Below are positions 6,420 through 8,609 of a stretch of DNA of 8,609 bases, piece by piece. Origin of the DNA: an uncultured Mollicutes bacterium (GTDB taxonomy: Bacteria; Bacillota_I; Bacilli_A; RFN20; CAG-826); NCBI GenBank assembly GCA_937893635.1, contig CALBGF010000255.1:1-8609 (forward strand). The letters run 5' to 3'. The notes beneath the pieces were generated by a model. It had not been told where the DNA came from and did no database searches. It worked only from the letters and a program-made list of their open reading frames with translations. Numbering within the stretch: the first letter of the stretch is position 1; each line of letters opens with the position of its first letter. The position numbers and the translations under genes were made by a program.

Positions 6420-6467
6420 GCAAAAATCAAAAATTAGTTTATTCGATTTTTGCTAATGTTTCATTAG
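6420..6467. repeat. Two adjacent inverted repeats upstream of the DUF1643 gene
   Basis: GCAAAAATC (6420-6428) and GATTTTTGC (6445-6453) form a perfect 9-bp inverted repeat with a 16-base centre. Directly next to it, CTAATG (6453-6458) and CATTAG (6462-6467) form a perfect 6-bp stem with a three-base loop. Both lie 30-77 bases before the ATG at 6390, in the leader or promoter zone of that gene. Neither is followed by a T-run, so operator or leader structures are likelier than terminators. Confidence 0.4.
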
Positions 6468-6507
6468 ATTATTTGTGCTTTTTCATTTTATATTAATTAA
6501 TCAATAA

Positions 6508-6535
6508 AAACTTAGTAGGTAACACTTAATAGGTA
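6508..6535. repeat. Imperfect 14-bp tandem repeat
   Basis: AAACTTAGTAGGTA (6508-6521) is followed immediately by ACACTTAATAGGTA (6522-6535), with 12 of 14 bases the same. It lies between the GIY-YIG-like gene and the DUF1643 gene. It may be a pair of regulator sites or a small slippage product. Confidence 0.4.
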
Positions 6536-6578
6536 TATAACATCAGTTTATATATTTCATAATTTTTTAATAGTATTA

Positions 6579-7154
6579 CTAACTACGTCTAGAACCAACA
6601 ATTGGATTAAGCAAAAGATGCAATCTATTTTCTATGTCTGATAATATTGTTTTTTTATACTTTTGAAATCCATCATTTAACACAAATGCATAAATAATTA
6701 TTTTATCAGATAAATCTTTTCTTTTTTCGTCAAATATTCTTAGAGAATAAGTTGGCTCTGAACACTCATATAAATGTTCATTAATTCTTTTAAAAATATT
6801 TTCTTCGTCTTTACCTAAATATAATATTGTACTATTTTCTATTTTCTTATTCACAAAAGTTTTCTTTGCTTTCGCTCCATACTTGACTTTATTAAACTCA
6901 TTTGTTAAAGAAACTAATTGATTATTTTTACTATCATAATCAATCATAAAAATATAAATTCCAGGGCCCTTTTTAGATTCTAGATTTTGTTTGTCATCTA
7001 TTTTGTGCCCATTTAAAGTCAATTCAAACAATTTAGACTCATATTTGTATGATGGATCTTTTACACATTTATCAATTTTATTTGATTCATTACCAAATAA
7101 TTCATCAAGTAATTTTAAAGAATTTTTTATATAATCATTATTTTCACTTTTCAT
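6579..7154 (-). CDS. Probable GIY-YIG-fold protein
   Basis: The 191-residue protein has the landmarks of a GIY-YIG domain in order: GPGIYIF (GIY at 65-67), ILYLGKDE (YLG at 112-114, in place of YIG), FKRINEHL with R123 and H127 on the following helix, E175 in SDIENRLHLLLNP where the metal-binding Glu is expected, and N183. Family enzymes cut DNA with one metal ion, in repair, homing or restriction. Here the GIY and YLG motifs are about 45 residues apart, far more than the usual 10-12 between motifs, with a polar insert (70-108). The C-terminus is LNPIVGSRRS. It could be a restriction-type or toxin-like nuclease, or a non-cutting relative. The start at 7154 has a modest GGTGG site. It follows the 63-residue gene by 65 bases and may be co-transcribed. 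Confidence 0.55.
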   Translation of the reverse strand: MKSENNDYIKNSLKLLDELFGNESNKIDKCVKDPSYKYESKLFELTLNGHKIDDKQNLESKKGPGIYIFMIDYDSKNNQLVSLTNEFNKVKYGAKAKKTFVNKKIENSTILYLGKDEENIFKRINEHLYECSEPTYSLRIFDEKRKDLSDKIIIYAFVLNDGFQKYKKTILSDIENRLHLLLNPIVGSRRS

Positions 7155-7219
7155 TTTGCCACCACTCTATTTTTTAATATTAAACAAACAATAATATATT
7201 GAATTACTTAAGATATTTT

Positions 7220-7411
7220 TTAAAACTTTGGTAACAAAGCCGCTAATAAATCGCCTTCACCAATTCTTGTTCCATATTCATCGTAAGTATAAGTTCCATC
7301 AAATCTACCAATTCTACGACCATATCGATCATAAATATACTTGTTATTTCCTTGTTCATCTGTTCTACCTATTATAGTCCCATATCGATCTTTTAAATAC
7401 TTAGTATTCAT
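7220..7411 (-). CDS. 63-residue beta-flower-type repeat protein
   Basis: The protein is almost entirely three copies of a short unit: LKDRYGTIIGRTD (6-18), YDRYGRRIGRFD (27-38) and YDEYGTRIGEGD (43-54), followed by a hydrophobic tail LLAALLPKF. The YDxYGxxIG pattern is that of small beta-strand-turn repeat proteins known as 4-fold beta flower proteins, whose function is unknown; only three units are visible here. Two of the coding repeats share an identical CATATCGATC (plus strand, 7321-7330 and 7381-7390), pointing to recent duplication. The ATG at 7411 is chosen because GGAGG lies eight bases upstream; an in-frame TTG at 7426 overlaps that site. It starts 39 bases after the lipoprotein gene, probably on the same transcript. 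There is no signal peptide, so it is likely cytoplasmic. Confidence 0.75.
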   Translation of the reverse strand: MNTKYLKDRYGTIIGRTDEQGNNKYIYDRYGRRIGRFDGTYTYDEYGTRIGEGDLLAALLPKF

Positions 7412-7419
7412 ATAATTTT

Positions 7420-7424
7420 CCTCC
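7420..7424 (-). promoter_or_regulatory. Ribosome-binding site fixing the 63-residue protein start
   Basis: GGAGG on the minus strand, eight bases before the ATG at 7411. It rules out the upstream TTG at 7426, which overlaps it. Confidence 0.85.
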
Positions 7425-7450
7425 AATTTTCGAATATAAAACCAACTTTA

Positions 7451-7467
7451 CTAATTTGCTAAATTAG
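7451..7467 (-). other. Small hairpin over the lipoprotein stop codon
   Basis: CTAATTT (7467-7461 on the minus strand) pairs perfectly with AAATTAG (7457-7451) around an AGC loop, and the TAG stop is within the stem. Only a loose T-rich stretch follows, so at most it would be a partial terminator or a structure affecting the following 63-residue gene. Confidence 0.3.
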
Positions 7468-8452
7468 GTACTGGTACCTGAAAATTATTAACATCCGCAG
7501 TAATGAGACTACTACCAACAGTATGTTTTACATTCATTGTTTGACTATTAGCAAGACAATATTTGTATTTTGCTGATTCCGGCTTTCCATCATCCCAAGT
7601 AACATCAACACCATACCAACTAGTAATGTTTTTAGTATAATTCCACATATGCCCAACATTTTCAGATGTTCCTACTACCGTTATAGTTTCAATTTCTACT
7701 AAATCAGAAAGTAATTGATATGTTTTAGCATATCCTTCACATACTGATCCCGTAGAACTATCGTTATCAATCGCGCCAAGAATATTATGCGCATGTTTAT
7801 TAGTGGATGGTGTTCCATCTACATATTCATAATATGTTGAATCACAAATATAGTCGTGAATAAAACGTGCTTTTGTAACATTTGAAGAATTATTTACTGA
7901 TTGAAATTTAGAAAGAAAACCATTTTTATAATTTTCAATTTTAGTATTATATGTTGCTCTAACAGAAGATGATATATACCCGTCATCAAAAAGGACATTA
8001 ATTACATCACAAAACATTCCATCGATAATACCCATAGTATATTGAAATCCATTTTTCAAAAAATAAAATTCCGGATTATTATGTAAAAAAGAAAAGTAAA
8101 CTGCTTTTACCACATCTAAATTTTCATATTTAATTTGGCAAATAACTTGTGAATTATAATCAGCGTTATTTTCTAATACATCTTTGCAAGCACCATATAA
8201 GTTTTGATACAACGATATCGCTTCATCTTTGTAAGCAGAATAAATCGAATTATCTTTAAATTGTAAATAATCATAACGCTTAATATCATAATTATATGAT
8301 GGCGCTATACTATTTGCGATACTATTAAAATTAGAACTTTTATCAGCACTTGGAAAATGAATAAGCATATCGCAAGAAGATAATAAAAAAGATATTAGCC
8401 CTAGTCCAATTAAATATTTAAATTTATTATTTGTTTTAATCTTGTTATTCAT
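7451..8452 (-). CDS. Secreted lipoprotein with transglutaminase-like domain
   Basis: The 333-residue product begins with a basic stretch and a hydrophobic segment ending in the lipobox LLSSC, so C27 should be lipidated after export and the protein anchored on the outside of the membrane. A helical linker region follows (about 40-190). The C-terminal part (about 194-305) is a transglutaminase-like fold with the full catalytic triad: C238 in GSVCEGYAKTYQLL, H268 in GHMWN and D283 in VDVTWDDG. Such domains act as peptidases, amidases or protein cross-linkers, often at the cell wall; the substrate here is unknown. ATG at 8452 has GGAGG five bases upstream. The promoter at 8502-8531 makes it the first gene of a transcript that may continue into the repeat protein and the GIY-YIG-like gene. 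Confidence 0.88.
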   Translation of the reverse strand: MNNKIKTNNKFKYLIGLGLISFLLSSCDMLIHFPSADKSSNFNSIANSIAPSYNYDIKRYDYLQFKDNSIYSAYKDEAISLYQNLYGACKDVLENNADYNSQVICQIKYENLDVVKAVYFSFLHNNPEFYFLKNGFQYTMGIIDGMFCDVINVLFDDGYISSSVRATYNTKIENYKNGFLSKFQSVNNSSNVTKARFIHDYICDSTYYEYVDGTPSTNKHAHNILGAIDNDSSTGSVCEGYAKTYQLLSDLVEIETITVVGTSENVGHMWNYTKNITSWYGVDVTWDDGKPESAKYKYCLANSQTMNVKHTVGSSLITADVNNFQVPVPNLAN

Positions 8453-8501
8453 AAAATCCTCCGTAAATATGAAACAACTAGCATTTCATTTATGCACATA
8501 T

Positions 8502-8531
8502 ATATTAGTTTATTTATTAGCAATTAGTCAA
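8502..8531 (-). promoter_or_regulatory. Promoter of the lipoprotein gene
   Basis: TTGACT (8531-8526) and TAATAT (8507-8502) on the minus strand are separated by 18 bases, one mismatch from consensus in the first hexamer. The predicted start near 8495 gives a leader of about 40 bases. A 7-bp inverted repeat, ATTAGTC (8523-8529) and GACTAAT (8551-8557), overlaps the -35 box and could be an operator. Confidence 0.6.
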
Positions 8532-8609
8532 TTTATTTAAACAAAAACACGACTAATCGCATCTTTGGAGGAATAATTAATAAAGAGATATAAAAATACG
8601 TACAATTAT

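Noticed and set aside
6250..6456. Plus-strand frame of 68 codons
   Set aside because: It is antisense to the start of the DUF1643 gene and has no ribosome-binding site or recognisable motif.
8563..8590. Plus-strand GGAGG near 8573 that could serve a gene leaving the right edge
   Set aside because: No ATG, GTG or TTG start follows at a suitable distance before the window ends.
1..8609. CRISPR array, tRNA, rRNA or transposase gene
   Set aside because: No regularly spaced repeats, no cloverleaf-like segment and no transposase or integrase motif were seen on either strand.

Overview
The window looks like part of a low-GC Gram-positive chromosome (Bacilli, Clostridia or a Mollicutes-related lineage). 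It is strongly AT-rich, most starts carry GGAGG-type ribosome-binding sites, and one product is a typical Gram-positive lipoprotein. Tryptophans are encoded by TGG and the frames are intact under the standard bacterial code. All nine stop codons are TAA or TAG. Every gene I can support is on the minus strand, so transcription runs from right to left.

The right half (about 5740-8531) holds four small accessory genes. In transcription order they encode a secreted lipoprotein with a transglutaminase-like catalytic domain, a 63-residue protein of three YDxYGxxIG repeats (beta-flower type), a probable GIY-YIG-fold protein, and a DUF1643 protein. The first has a good sigma-A-type promoter at 8502-8531. 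The next two follow closely and may be co-transcribed. The DUF1643 gene lies behind a gap with inverted and tandem repeats.

The left half (174-5304) is the notable part: a compact five-gene operon that reads as a RiPP (ribosomally made, post-translationally modified peptide) pathway. It opens with a 25-codon gene at 5227-5304 encoding an acidic three-cysteine peptide. Next comes a strong RNA hairpin (5187-5216). Four tightly packed genes follow: a class I SAM methyltransferase, a B12-binding-type radical SAM enzyme, a radical SAM/SPASM peptide maturase with an N-terminal PqqD-like recognition domain, and an unusual fusion of an aldo/keto reductase to a degenerate protein-tyrosine-phosphatase-like domain. 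The junctions are abutting (4511/4512), overlapping by one base (2931) and overlapping by 32 bases (1708-1739).

The proposed logic is as follows. The hairpin keeps peptide transcript abundant relative to enzyme transcript. The SPASM enzyme binds the peptide through its PqqD-like domain and installs a radical-derived link. The B12-type enzyme and the class I methyltransferase add methyl groups or make other changes. The reductase-phosphatase fusion performs a redox tailoring step. No protease or exporter is visible in the operon. A consensus promoter at 93-121 followed by a ribosome-binding site and an ATG at 22 shows that another minus-strand gene begins at the left edge. The combination, and above all the fusion protein and the very short peptide, does not match any RiPP class I recognise.
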